The notes under the pieces are model-generated. The model ran no database searches. It was not told the DNA's origin and saw only the letters and a program-made list of their open reading frames with translations. Below are positions 20,590 to 31,275 of a DNA stretch of 64,000 nucleotides, piece by piece (the stretch's first letter is position 1; every line of letters begins with the position of its first letter). The translations under genes and the position numbers were made by a program. The stretch comes from Sceloporus undulatus (taxonomy: Eukaryota > Chordata > Lepidosauria > Squamata > Phrynosomatidae), in NCBI RefSeq assembly GCF_019175285.1, contig NC_056523.1, positions 188,104,772-188,168,771 of the forward strand. Direction: 5' to 3'.

Positions 20590-20940
20590 TGTGTGTCTGG
20601 CGTGAGGTTTTCCTCTTTTTCTACTTCCTTCTACCTTGCCTAGCATTATAATCTTTTCTAATGAGTCATGCCTTCTCATTATATGGCCTAAGTATGAAAA
20701 ACTCAGTTTCATCACCTTTGCTTCCAGAGACAATTCAGGTTTGATATGTTCAAGGACCCATTTGTTTGTCTTTCTGGTTGCCCATGGTATCCTCAACACT
20801 CTTCTCTAGCACTACATTTCAAGAGAGTTCATTTTCTTTCTGTCAGCTTTCTTCACTGTCCAGCTTTCACATCCATCCATACAGGGTAATGGGGAATACG
20901 ATGGCTTGGATAATTCTAACTTTAGTGCTCAGTTGTAAAC
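20590..20940 (-). mobile_element. RTE-BovB C-terminal fragment
   Basis: The minus-strand frame reads LRIPWATRKTNKWVLEHIKP, LSLEAKV, YLGHIMRRHDSLEK and IMLGKVEGSRKRGKP, all BovB C-terminal landmarks. The left end is cut in a degraded region. The Sauria SINE abuts its right side. Confidence 0.85.
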
Positions 20941-21285
20941 CTTAAAAAGGTAGAAAAGGTATTCCCCGTGACAAGGTTGTCAAGTCATGTCTGATCATAG
21001 GGGCAGTGCTCATCTGTGTTTCTAAGCCAAAGAGCCAGCATTGACAGAGACTACTCCGTTACCATGTGGCCAGCAAGATTGCACAGAATGCTGTTTACCT
21101 TCCCACCGGAGTGGTACCTATTTATCTATTTGCATTTGCATGCTTTCAAACTGTTAGATTGGCAGAAGCTGGAAATAATGACAGGAGCTCAACTCATCAT
21201 GCAGCACTTGGGCCTCAACCTTCCAACCTGCCGATCTTGCAATCAACAGAGTTGGTTTTCTTAGCCACTTGTCTAATTCCTTAAA
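20941..21285 (-). mobile_element. Sauria-type tRNA-derived SINE
   Basis: It contains the characteristic GGGGCAGTGCTCATCT, AAGCCAAAGAGCCAGC, ATGTGGCC, TTCCCACC…GTGGTACCTATTT and TTGGCAGAAGCTGG blocks, with a degraded tRNA-like head at the right and the BovB-related tail at the left. This family is known from squamates. Confidence 0.75.
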
Positions 21286-21296
21286 GGCTGCCCTTC

Positions 21297-21412
21297 AAAG
21301 AATCATAGAGTTGGAAGAGACTTCAAGGGCCATCCACTCCAACCCGCTGCCATGCAGGAACACACAATAAAAGCACTTCCGACAGATGGTCATCCAGTGT
21401 CCCATTTCTAGT
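21297..21412 (-). mobile_element. CR1-type LINE 3' end
   Basis: AATCATAGAGTTGGAAGAGAC…CATCCACTCCAACC and GCCATGCAGGAA match CR1 3' ends of reptiles and birds on the minus strand. Relatives lie at 27303-27421 and 28306-28435. Confidence 0.75.
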
Positions 21413-22790
21413 CTTGTTATTGTTTCTTGACTGCAGTCTTTGTTCCAATCAGTGTTTGATCCTTGGTACAGAAAGTCTTTTAACTAGTTCCTCATTATCT
21501 AGGTTGGATTTATGTGGATTATGTTTGTTTTCTTTATGTTCAGCAGATGAAAACTGGAACACCTGTGTCCAAGCAACATCAGCGTGTGGTCAAGATGGGA
21601 AACGTTATTAATGAAGCACACAAGCTAGGAGGGGCTGTAGCAGTTTGCTTTTGCCTGAGCTGACAGGAAAGGGCAAGATTTCTCCACTTCCTTTCCTCTC
21701 CCTTCTTGAATCAGTTGATGCAAATTGATTTTGGACTTTAAATTCACTTTGTACCTATTGAAGTAAACTGTGGGGAAAGGGAGAAAGTACAAAGAGAAGA
21801 AAAAAACTGGGACATTTTAAGAGCACGTGAAAGTAAGGTTACAGAGAATTGATTGGGATTGCCCCAGCCAAATTGGGGCTGTTGGAGGATATGGAAAAGG
21901 AGTCACATAAATCCAACATTGGTTACAAGTGAAGAGAATGCCCTGTGGCTAGAGAAAGAGTCAGAGCTAATGGCTCAGTTTTCTCTGGCTTTTTCCTTTA
22001 CATAATGTCCCACACAGTTGCATAAATTACCACTTTCACATTTGTCACTTAAGCTATTCTTGGTGAGAAACTGGCTAAGTCTGGCATAGCGGAGGCTCAG
22101 GTGATAATGTGTATGCAAATTATTATAGTCTTGATTATTACTGTTTTATCTTGCTAGACATGTACACATCACTAACTGGCCTGTTTGCCTGGTAGTTTTA
22201 TTTGGCTACATACAGCCGTCCTAGCAATTTGAGCTACTTTTGGATTTTGTTGATCCATTGATTCATAATAAGCATGCTGTCTACACCTTGAGTTTCAGGA
22301 AGAAAAATGTCTTCTTTGGCCCCAGTCCAGAAAGAGGAAGTTAGGTAAACTAAAGTGCCACTGAAATTCATGAGAAAAGGTATGTCATATTTAATTAGTC
22401 ACTATCTCATTGTTTTTGCTTAAAATGGGATAATGTAAAGGTGTTTTAAAGACTTTTAATATTTTTTGATCCTTCTGTGTGGTATAAAGGGAAGAAGTAG
22501 AGACACTGTTGGATATTGGTTTTCCCACAGCTCTCAGCCTCAAAACCCAGGAGGATTACATGAGATTAGTCAACTGGTGGAACAAATGGTTTCGTATGTA
22601 GGGAGAATGAAATCGCATACTTGGAAAAGTGAAGAGGGGCTGCCACATGCTAGGCACAACTGATCCAAAGTATCAGAATTTCGACAGAGTCACAATCCCT
22701 AATAATAATTTGTCTCCCTGCTCTTCCACCTTAGAGCTCTATCTTGAGGGCTACTTGACTCCAGATTGTACTAAATTCTTTACCTATCAT
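21413..22790. other. Intergenic, nothing recognised
   Basis: No gene or clear repeat was seen. ORFs are at most 65 codons and featureless. Confidence 0.4.
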
Positions 22791-23010
22791 GTTGTTTTGT
22801 GTCTCCAAGTAGTTTTTGACACGGAGAACCTAAGACAACCCTGTCACAGGACTTTCCTGACAAGATTTACTCAGAGGGAGTTTGCCATTGCCTTCTCTAA
22901 GGCGGAAAAGAGTACAACTTGCCCAAAATCACCCAGTGAGTTTCCATGGCCTAGTGGGAATTCAAACCCTGGTCTCCCAGTCCAAGAGTCAAACCACTAT
23001 GTTATGCTCT
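22791..23010 (-). mobile_element. MIR-like CORE-SINE, diverged
   Basis: It shows the B-box-like AGGGTTTGAATTCC (minus), CORE (GGGCAAGTTGTACTC) and tail. Full length but old. Confidence 0.75.
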
Positions 23011-23404
23011 CTTCTCTTTATTAATCCAGTTATAAGCTTCATGGCACTGCTCTACTAATGGGGCAGATCCCAAAAGGGAAGAACAGATGTATGTTTTTGT
23101 CAACCAGTTATCTCAGTAGGACTCCTGTTCCTTAGTAGTTACTCAATAGATAGTAGTCTAGCAGCTTAAGGCTCCCTTGTGACTATGCTAGAAAAATCTT
23201 CACCCATAGTATAACTGTCTTGCCAGATTCCAAGAGCCTGTCTGGAGTAAATAAGTTGGCACATTCTGCAAAAAAATAAAATAAAAATAAAAAATTGAAA
23301 GTGTCCTGGTTATTGTTGTTGGCCATGCAGTGAGACTCCTATATGTTGGGAGGAATACATTATTTTCCCATCGCCCCCCCCCCCCCCCAATTACTATTGT
23401 TAGT

Positions 23405-24290
23405 ATCATTTATGGTATTTATTTATTTTCCACCTTCTCCTGATGTAGGATTCACGGCAAGATAAAACAAGATACAGCTAAAAACCTGATGGTACAAAAA
23501 AAATCAATTAAACAAACCACTATATTAAAAGTACTATTAATTTAAAATAATGATTGAAACACACACACACCCATTAAAAACACACATCAACCAATACCTG
23601 TTTAAATAAAAAGCTATTTTTATAATAAATAAGTTGTTAATTATCATAGTCTGGGAGCAGCCACCAAGAAGACCTTCTCATGTGTCCTCACCAGAGAAAT
23701 TTAAACATCATAACCAAAAGGAAGCCCTTCTCTGAGGATCTGAGGACTTGGGTAGGCTCATAGCAGGAGATACACTCTTTCAGATTGTCTGCATCTAAAG
23801 CTGCATAGGGCTTTATAGATCATAACCTGCACTTTGAATTATTCCCTGAAATGTACTGGTGCCCAATGGTGCTGTTGCAATAGGAGAATTACTCATATGT
23901 TCTCTATAACCTACCCACAGCATTTGGGGACCCACTGGCAACTTCACATAAAGTATGTTACAATAATCCAAATAGGATGTAGTCAATGTGTATATATTAC
24001 TGTAGTCAGATCTATTATCCTTGGGAGCTGGACACTAGTTTTAACTGTGCAAATGCACTCCTGGTTGTCTCTGAAACCTGGGCTTCCAGGCTCAGCATTG
24101 AATCCAATAAAACACCCAAGTTACAAGTCTGAGATTTCAGGGGGAGCATAACCTTCGCCAGCACAGACTTAATCTTTATTTCTAATCAGTTCTTCCACTG
24201 ACCAGGCGCATATTTCACTTGTCTAAATAAAGTTTCCATTTGTTCAACCTCATTCAGGCATTACTGACAGCAGGTACCTTATTCTAGAAT
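23405..24290 (-). repeat. Long unclassified LINE-like repeat
   Basis: Strings such as GGGCTTTATAGATCATAACC, GTTACAATAATCCAAATAGG and GTTTTAACTGTGCAAA are typical of an abundant squamate LINE-derived repeat. No intact frame is visible and the family was not determined. A poly-C run lies just left (23374-23388). Confidence 0.5.
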
Positions 24291-24349
24291 ATGTTTTGTG
24301 GCTGGAAGCATGTCTTCACTCTCTTTTAAAAAATTTTTACAGCAATATA

Positions 24350-24584
24350 CAGTTTGCCCTCCTTATCCACAGATTTCTTATACATGGATTTAAGCATCCA
24401 CGGCTTGAAAATATTCCCAAAAAAAGTATAAATTTCAAGTATCAAACCTTGATTTTTTTTCCATTTTATATAAGGGACACTATTTTGCTATCCCATTGTA
24501 TTTAATGGGACTTGAGCATACATGGATTTTGTTATTCACGGGGGACCCTGGAACCAAACCCCTGTGGATAACAAGGGTCCACTA
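24350..24584. mobile_element. TA-flanked MITE (CAGTTTGCCCTCCTTATCCAC), copy 1
   Basis: The left end AGTTTGCCCTCCTTATCCAC is mirrored by GTGGATAACAAGGGTCCACT. TA flanks both ends. Related copies are at 39066-39296, 56818-57027 and 63417-63634, sharing CATTTTATATAAGGGACAC and TTTAATGGGACTTGAGCAT. Confidence 0.85.
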
Positions 24585-24589
24585 TATCT

Positions 24590-25960
24590 AGAAGGACATA
24601 TGTAAGCAACATGTTGTTGACATAAATCTCCACACATGCTTTGGGTGTTCTAGGCAGCACACTCAGTGAGGCTCTAAAAATCTTGTACTCTTGGTCTTTA
24701 AAGGACCACCACATCAGCTACACCGGTTAAGTGAGAATTTGAACCCACATCTCAACAGTCTGAGGCAGTTGGTGACTTTCTTGTGAATGGAGCAGCAAAT
24801 CCATCCTGAACTTCAGTCCACTTTTTGAAGCTGCTATGCAAAAGTACAGAACCATATCTCTAAAACAGGTTCAGTAGCTTGGGTAGTTTCTTAGAGCCCA
24901 AGGTGGATTCACTGCTTCATTGACATGGGAACCATTGGCTGTCACTCCCAGTGTCCATGCTCTATTCCATTTACTGTGCCAAGAATATAAAAGCAAAGAT
25001 CAAACAACAAGGCAGCAGCAGGTCTGGGACATAAAGCAACTCAATTCTTATTAGTACAATTAGCCATGTCCCCAGGGTTATTGCCACAGTTGTTTGCCAG
25101 GGAGGCACAGAAGGTAAAGTAAGGCTGGTATGCATTGCAAGAACAAAGACTGCCTAGTCTGCAGTATATCACTTTTTTAAAAACCTGGCGCCAGCCAGAT
25201 AGTCTCTTTTTAACATTTGGGATGATTTCAAGACTATTAAATATTACATGCTCAGCAGTACCTATGCCAGAGTGCTAAGGTTGTATAATTTAAAAGTTAC
25301 ATTGTAAACAATACATATGATGTAGTTTTAACATTCCAATTAACTATAGATGACATGACTAAGTTATTAACAAGATCTGAATCTTAGGGACAGAGCCAGC
25401 TAGAAATCGGAAAGAGTGTGTTTACATATATTGGCATTCACATCCACATGCAGATTTGTGTGGTGTTTAGAGGCACATGGCATATTTATTACTTCAAATA
25501 AAAAGTCATGTTGGTCCTACTATGCCCCATTCTTTAAGTACATTTCAATGCTGTTGACACTGTAGAACCATCTTGCAGTGTTGTGGCTAAAACATATACC
25601 TCTCCAGTTACATAGGCAGTGGATGTCTTTACTTTTGCAAACTGGAGGTAATTACTCAGGATGATCTTATCTCGTGGAAATTTCTCTATCTACAGTGCCG
25701 CCACCAAAGTGTGCATACGTACACAAGTGTGTGCAGGAGGATTACATTCCACTTGCCTTGTCAAGCGAGATTAACCTTGCCCCCGTATTAGTTCACTTCA
25801 TTCCTTTGCATCCAGCAGTCTTTTTGCCTTGATGCTTGGCTCAGAGAAAGGTAGCTAAGGATAATGCTGATATTTGTGGATAACTTGTATGCTGCTATAA
25901 GACCAGATGCTGAATGATGGTAGCTTTATTCAGTATTTCTCACACCTGTTTCTTGTCTTT
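24590..25960. other. Intergenic, nothing recognised
   Basis: No gene, repeat end or promoter pattern was recognised. Confidence 0.4.
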
Positions 25961-25964
25961 TATC

Positions 25965-26305
25965 CAGTGTGCTCAAGGCAGCATGGCTTTCCTCCTCCCT
26001 AGTTTATTTTCACTACAACCCATGATGTATGTCAGGTGAAACAGTGTGACTGAGCCGAAGTAGTTCAGTGAAGCTTAGGATCTGAATCTCCCAAGTCCTC
26101 ACTCAATACTCTTAAACAGTGTTGCCAACAAGCCTCAAAGATATTCCCCGGAATGTTTTACCAAAATCCCCGGAATTCTCCAATATTTACCGGAATATTC
26201 AGTCAAAATCCCCAGAAAGAAATTAATTAAATTCCCCGTATTCCAGGGAATTCCCTGGAAATTGGCAACACTGTTCTTAACCACTGTATCACACTGACTT
26301 TCACT
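25965..26305. repeat. Old SINE-like repeat interrupted by a hAT MITE
   Basis: TTATTTTCACTACAACCC…CAGGTGAAACAGTGTGACTG and a tRNA-like end (CTCTTAACCACTGTATCACACTG, once 26117-26273 is removed) resemble a common squamate repeat. It is old and diverged. Confidence 0.5.
26117..26273. mobile_element. hAT MITE (CAGTGTTGCCAAC), 157 bp
   Basis: The ends CAGTGTTGCCAAC and TTGGCAACACTG are inverted. Flanks CTCTTAAA / TTCTTAAC match at 6 of 8 positions. The interior repeats CCCCGGAAT and CCAAAATCCCC. An inverted relative is at 31145-31275. Confidence 0.8.
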
Positions 26306-27000
26306 GAAGTAAATGCTTCAAAGTCAACTGAATATCAGACCGTGAAGTATTACAGTTGAATTCTGTAATTTTAAGACTGTGGAAATTCCCAGTGTAGAGC
26401 ACCCCAACTACCAGACAAGCCACAATATTGGCAACAATCCCCTGGTTTATTTTTGATTAGTCACTTTTAATGCCTTTGATATGCTCCCTTTCACTGCCAA
26501 CTTTATTCTGCTTGAGACAGTTTTACAACTTTGAGAGTCTTTGTACAGGATAGGATGATGAGGTACAACTGCTAATTGCCTGAAGAGCACTTTGTTCTGT
26601 GACCTAAGAAAACAAGAGAAAAGGCCTGTCTGTTAAACGGAGCATAGATAGATTAAAGTACAGGAGAGAAAATGGGAAACAGTGAGAAGTCTGAAAACTG
26701 ATCCATCAGACTTAGTGTTGTCTACTTCAGAGGATCCCCCAAGCCATTCACACGTCGCACTCCACCAAGGATAGCAGGAGCATTATTCCAGGGTCAAGGA
26801 AATATCTAGGAGATCATAAAGTAAGCCAATTTGAGGCTGTTGAATTTTGGTTTCTTGCTGTGTCTATCCCCACAAACAAAACATGGTTTGTTAGCCAGCT
26901 GCAAACCAAAAACAGAGGTTGTTGTACAAATGCTTTTTTAAACCATAGGTTGTGCTTATGTTCAACCCAAAATGGTAGATTCCTTCTAACTTAGACTCTT
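26306..27000. other. Intergenic, nothing recognised
   Basis: No gene or repeat boundary was recognised. Confidence 0.4.
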
Positions 27001-27296
27001 TACAGACCGGCGCATTGTGCCAGTCTGGGGCTGAAATTAGGGTTTTGTAGGGCTGGGTGTCCACACGCACCCAGCCCTACAATTGGCACGCGGGCACCAC
27101 GAGTGCACGCACCCATCCATACGAGGCATACAACGATGATGTCCGCGTGGCGCAGCGCCCAAACATTGTCACGCCATATGGATCATTGCATGTGAAGGCG
27201 CCAATGGCACCTGGCACAAAAAGAACTCACTAGAAGTGGGTTCTTTTTAGGCCTCACGGAGGCCACAGCATTTGCTGTGGCCTTCATCCGTCTGTA
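27001..27296. mobile_element. GC-rich transposon-like element (TACAGACCGG)
   Basis: TACAGACCGG at the left and CCGTCTGTA at the right are short inverted ends enclosing CpG-rich DNA unlike its AT-rich flanks. The terminus resembles that of 59426-59794. No clear target duplication was found. Confidence 0.55.
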
Positions 27297-27302
27297 TCCC
27301 CC

Positions 27303-27421
27303 CTAGGTTTTTAAACAGAGACTGGATAGCCATCTGTCATGTTTGCTTTGGTCGTGTCTTCTACATGGCAGGGAATTCAACTGGATGGCCCTTGTGGTCT
27401 CTTCTAATTCTGTGAATCTAA
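27303..27421 (+). mobile_element. CR1-type LINE 3' end
   Basis: TTTAAACAGAGACTGGATAG…CATGGCAGGGAATTCAACTG, then GGATGGCCCTTGTGGTCTC and TTCTGTGAATCTA, is the sense version of the CR1 tail. Confidence 0.8.
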
Positions 27422-28305
27422 GCTACTCATCCTGAAATAGGATCTGAAAGGCAATTAATGGCTAAAGCAACAAACCATGTCTATCATAAACCATGGCTTA
27501 CTACAACATGCAACTGCAGCATTATGATCTGTTGCATACTAGACAATCCTCTCTGATAATAGACAAACTTCCCCATGTTTATGCAGTTTGCCAATTATAA
27601 CAGACATTTTTATAGAAAATCCAAGAAAAGGAAAGTTTTAAATACACATTTTCAAAAATTAAACCAGAAATTTGCTGTAATTCTATCCTGATTTCTACCC
27701 AATATATCTACAGAAGTGTGGACTATAAGATGTAGCAGCCTCTGTTTGTCCCCACAAGAATTAAAAACCATATGGATCGGAACAGTAATCTGACATCTAC
27801 ATAATTAGCAATGGCCATCTTATCTCTGTAACTAGCCCATGAAAGGCAATGATACAAGAAATGCCAAATCATACAGGTTGCACCTGAAAAATTAGTCAGG
27901 CTTAGGCTATCATATTGGATTTATGTTCCATTGGCCAGTGTTTCTATATGCAGAGAACATTCTATTTTATGCCTGCTTCACACAATTTAAAGGATGACTA
28001 AACTTTTAATGTAAAGTAACAACAACACTATCAGGCACAACTGGAAGTTGTAAAGCAGCTGTATGAATCTGTTTCATTTTTCTGGCTGAACAGCTGTGCT
28101 GTTTTCTCTGGAGTGGAGAAGTGCCATCTCTGATTGTGGGTTGAAACAATCGCTATGTGTTTGAGCTGCTCCAAAGATTCATCGCCATGTTAAAGCTGAT
28201 GGTCAAACATGCAGGTCAGTCAAGTGGGACAGTACAGAATGTCTAGAACTGTACCATTTCAGGCTATAGGTGTGTGGGATTGGATGCTCTTGGGGGGGGA
28301 GTGTT
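27422..28305. other. Intergenic, nothing recognised
   Basis: AT-rich DNA with no recognised gene or repeat. Confidence 0.4.
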
Positions 28306-28435
28306 CATAGAATCCTAGTTGGAAGAAACCCCCTCCCAAAGGTAATCCAGTCCAACCCCAGTCTGTGATGCAGGAATACACAATCAATGCACTCACAATA
28401 GGTGGTCATCCAGGCTCTGCTCGCAGATTTCCAAA
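28306..28435 (-). mobile_element. CR1-type LINE 3' end
   Basis: CATAGAATCCTAGTTGGAAG…AATCCAGTCCAACCCC and GCAGGAATACACAATCAATG match the CR1 tail at 21297-21412. Confidence 0.75.
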
Positions 28436-28703
28436 GGAGGAGGTTATTTTTGTTTGTTACATGCATAAATTGAGTGTCCTTAGGAGATGACTGGTCTTCT
28501 AGTTTGTACAGTGATTGAGAAATGTTGTACTGTATTTCATAATTTCCCACTTTTGATCTGAAGGACAGCTCCAGAAGCTCCATCCCATATGATGAATCCA
28601 AATATCTAAGTTAGCTCTAATTCACAATGATTGTCTCTTCTACATCAGATTGTATACAGATAAATATACAAAGCAAGACATGCTAAATGTCCTTTCTTCC
28701 CAC

Positions 28704-28844
28704 AATTTCCACTCACCCTTGTTGCAATGCATTTGATAAGAGTATTGTCCAATTTCCACTCACCCTTATTGCAATGCATTTGATAAGAGTATTGTCCAAT
28801 TTCCATTAACCCTTGAACACACTTGATAGGAGTATTATCCAATG
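28704..28844. repeat. 47-bp tandem repeat, three copies
   Basis: Units begin AATTTCCACTCACCCTTRTT and end GAGTATTGTCC, starting at 28704, 28751 and 28798. The first two are nearly identical and the third is diverged. It is too short and spacerless to be a CRISPR array. Confidence 0.9.
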
Positions 28845-29567
28845 ACTCAAGTGCTGACTCACTTCTCTGTCTTGCACCTCAGCCCAGCTCTCTTGATCTC
28901 TTCTTAATCCACCACATGTATTATTCAGTATTCAGTCATGTGTTAATTTATTTTCACATCCTTAAAAAAATTACTTCATTTTTGAAACACTGAAAAACTG
29001 CTTTGGGTGAGAGGGGAAATTAGTTTGTGATGTGTCATCGATTCCACCTAATCGCTCCTATGCAAGACTAGCTTCTTCTGCAGTACACACAAAGAATTCT
29101 TCCCCATACCCCATCTTGGAGAAATCACTATTTATTAGACAGATTAGAAAAGTTACTTTTTAAAACACCCGGAATCCCTCAGTCAATATGACCATTGTTC
29201 TAAAGAGGTAACTTTCCAAGCCCTGTACAGTATTTGGAGGAAAAAGAAAGATGCATGCCTTTCTGCTTTGGCCTCATTACGCCAATTATGTACATTTGCA
29301 TTCACCCCTGATCTCTCTCTCTCTCTCTCTTTCTCTTCCAGCCTGCTTTTGAAATAATGAGCTGGGGCTGGTGGAGAGAGAACAGGGGTGAGTCTTCTGA
29401 GATGATTAGAATCTATTGTTACTGAAAATCAATGGGAGCAAAGCCAAATCTATTTGAAGAACAGTTGCAGGACAGAGAGCTGCCCTTTCTCTTTAAGAAC
29501 CCTGCTGTCTGGGGAGTCTCCTTGTCTAATACCAGCTTCCTCCTACTTGCTGTGCTGCAAAATGGGC
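28845..29567. other. Intergenic, nothing recognised
   Basis: Only a CT microsatellite (29311-29330) stands out. Confidence 0.4.
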
Positions 29568-30165
29568 TTAAACAGTGAGAAGAGACAGTGGACTATGGGA
29601 AAAGGATAGGAAAAGGCCAGGAGGGCCTGCAGCTACCTCTGTTCTCCTTTAGAGTTGTGGGGACATTAAAGAAACAGACCTATTTTTCTTCAGGACAGTT
29701 GCTACCTGGTAACACCAATCCAAATAAGGACAGAAAGTCAACCCCGCAAGCTAGAAAGCCATTTCTCAAAAATGAGTATGAAGCAAAGCATAAGAACAGT
29801 GCCTTGTTTACCACATTTCTTAACCCTGAAGAAAAACAGGATGGAGTTTTTGCAACTTTACCAACATGTGCAACTTGGTTGCATAACAGATTCATTTGCA
29901 CCAGTTGGTTGTAGCTCTGCATTCCTCCATTCATTAAAAATTAGGGCTCTGCAAGGTGACTTTTAGCCCGAGGTAACTTGCTGACATAGTGACAGGCTGG
30001 CGATTGCAAAAATTAATTAAATAATCATCAAAGTTAGATATGACGCAAGGGAGGGGAGGCTAGAATAGCAGTGAAGGGATTTGTGGAACTATTCCAGAAC
30101 TATTCACCATTTTAGGTGTCCCCCGTCTTTTCACAGTCAATGGAGAAGCAAAATGGAGTGTAGTA
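29568..30165 (+). repeat. Unclassified ~570-bp dispersed repeat, copy 2
   Basis: It matches 4580-5145 along its length. Similarity starts near TTAAACAGTGAGAAGAGA and stops near AAAATGGAGTGTA. No termini, target duplication or reading frame define the family. Confidence 0.75.
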
Positions 30166-30337
30166 CTGTATATATAAAAATAAAGAATAACCCGTGTGTA
30201 TACATACACACACACTATAGGGTATTCCACATTGATTAGAATGAAGTGATGACAGCTCAGGAAGAGAGTATTTGATCTGGGTACCCTTATCCTTTAACTA
30301 GTAAGCTTCATTTCAGAAACAATCCCCAAATTCCAGG

Positions 30338-30365
30338 GGCCCTTTCACATTATGCAGTTATAGTC
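30338..30365. mobile_element. Terminal piece of palindromic hAT-like MITE
   Basis: GGGGCCCTTTCACATTATGC is the terminus of the family at 33006-33231. Only about 28 bp remain. Confidence 0.5.
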
Positions 30366-30375
30366 CTATGATTGA

Positions 30376-30745
30376 CTTAATGATCTATTGTCTGGTAGGA
30401 ATCCCCCTCACTCTGGGTGGTTTTCATTTGCATTTGCTGGCTCCTGATTTTGGTGTTTTTCAGGACAGGTAGCCAAACTTTGTTTACTTTCAGGGTTTCT
30501 TCTTTCCTGTTGAAGTTGCCCAGGTGTTTACGGATTTCAACGTAAATGGACACCCTGAGACCTTGCCATTTGACAGCAGAATACACAGATTAACATGCAA
30601 ATCACCTCCTCTCAACCAGCAATATATGTACCCCACTTTTTTCCATGCCAGCATTCTCTTAAGATGCCAGCCACAGCTGCTGGCGAAACATCAGGAATAA
30701 ACTCTTCTAGAACATGGCCACATAGCCAAAAATCCCACAAAAAAA
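30376..30745. mobile_element. Probable retroelement remnant with hammerhead-like motif
   Basis: A minus-strand ORF at 30377-30586 contains VSIYVEIRKHLGNFNRKEET, which resembles a repeat-derived frame. At 30655-30705 the plus strand has TTAAGATGCCAGCC…GGCGAAACATCAGG, a stem GCCAGC/GCTGGC followed by GAAA as in hammerhead ribozymes. A Penelope-like origin is possible but unproven. A short BovB piece (about 30755-30800, minus) follows. Confidence 0.4.
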
Positions 30746-31144
30746 CCTATTGCCTTTTCTAGTGAGTCATGTCTTCTCCTGAAATGGCTAAAGTATGACA
30801 GTTATACCAGGAGCCATCTTTTGGGTTGAGATACCAGTGGCACTGGTTTCATCTGTTGAGTCACTTCCTATGCTGCTCTCTGATCCATGAGTGGAGAACC
30901 ATCTACCACCCCCTCAAGGGCTGCTGTTGACTCATGGGGAGCTGGAGGAGGATCATATTGATCTTTTCTGGGGGTTAATGGCCTGAGGTACACCTTTGGA
31001 CATGCAGATCAAAAATTTCAAGAGAGAGAGAGCTTTGAAGAGGTTGGCCTGTGATATATAAGGTGGCAGGCCAAAGGCTGTTATCCCTTCTTTGCTGTGT
31101 AAATAGCAGAACCCATACTAAGCCCCCTCAACTATCTACTGCAA

Positions 31145-31275
31145 ACTTGGAATCTGGGGAATTTAATTAATTTCTTTCTGGGGATTTTGACTGAATAATA
31201 ATAAATATTCGGGATTTCTGGGGATTTTGGTAAAACATTCCGGGGAATATCTTCGAGGCTTGTTGGCAATGCTGC
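31145..31275. mobile_element. hAT MITE, inverted relative of 26117-26273
   Basis: GGGATTTTGGTAAAACATTC, GGGGAATATCTTCGAGGC and TTGTTGGCAATGCTG are the reverse complement of the first copy. The left end is degraded. Confidence 0.7.

Noticed and set aside
28704-28844. CRISPR-like repeat
   Set aside because: Units are contiguous with no spacers and the genome is vertebrate.
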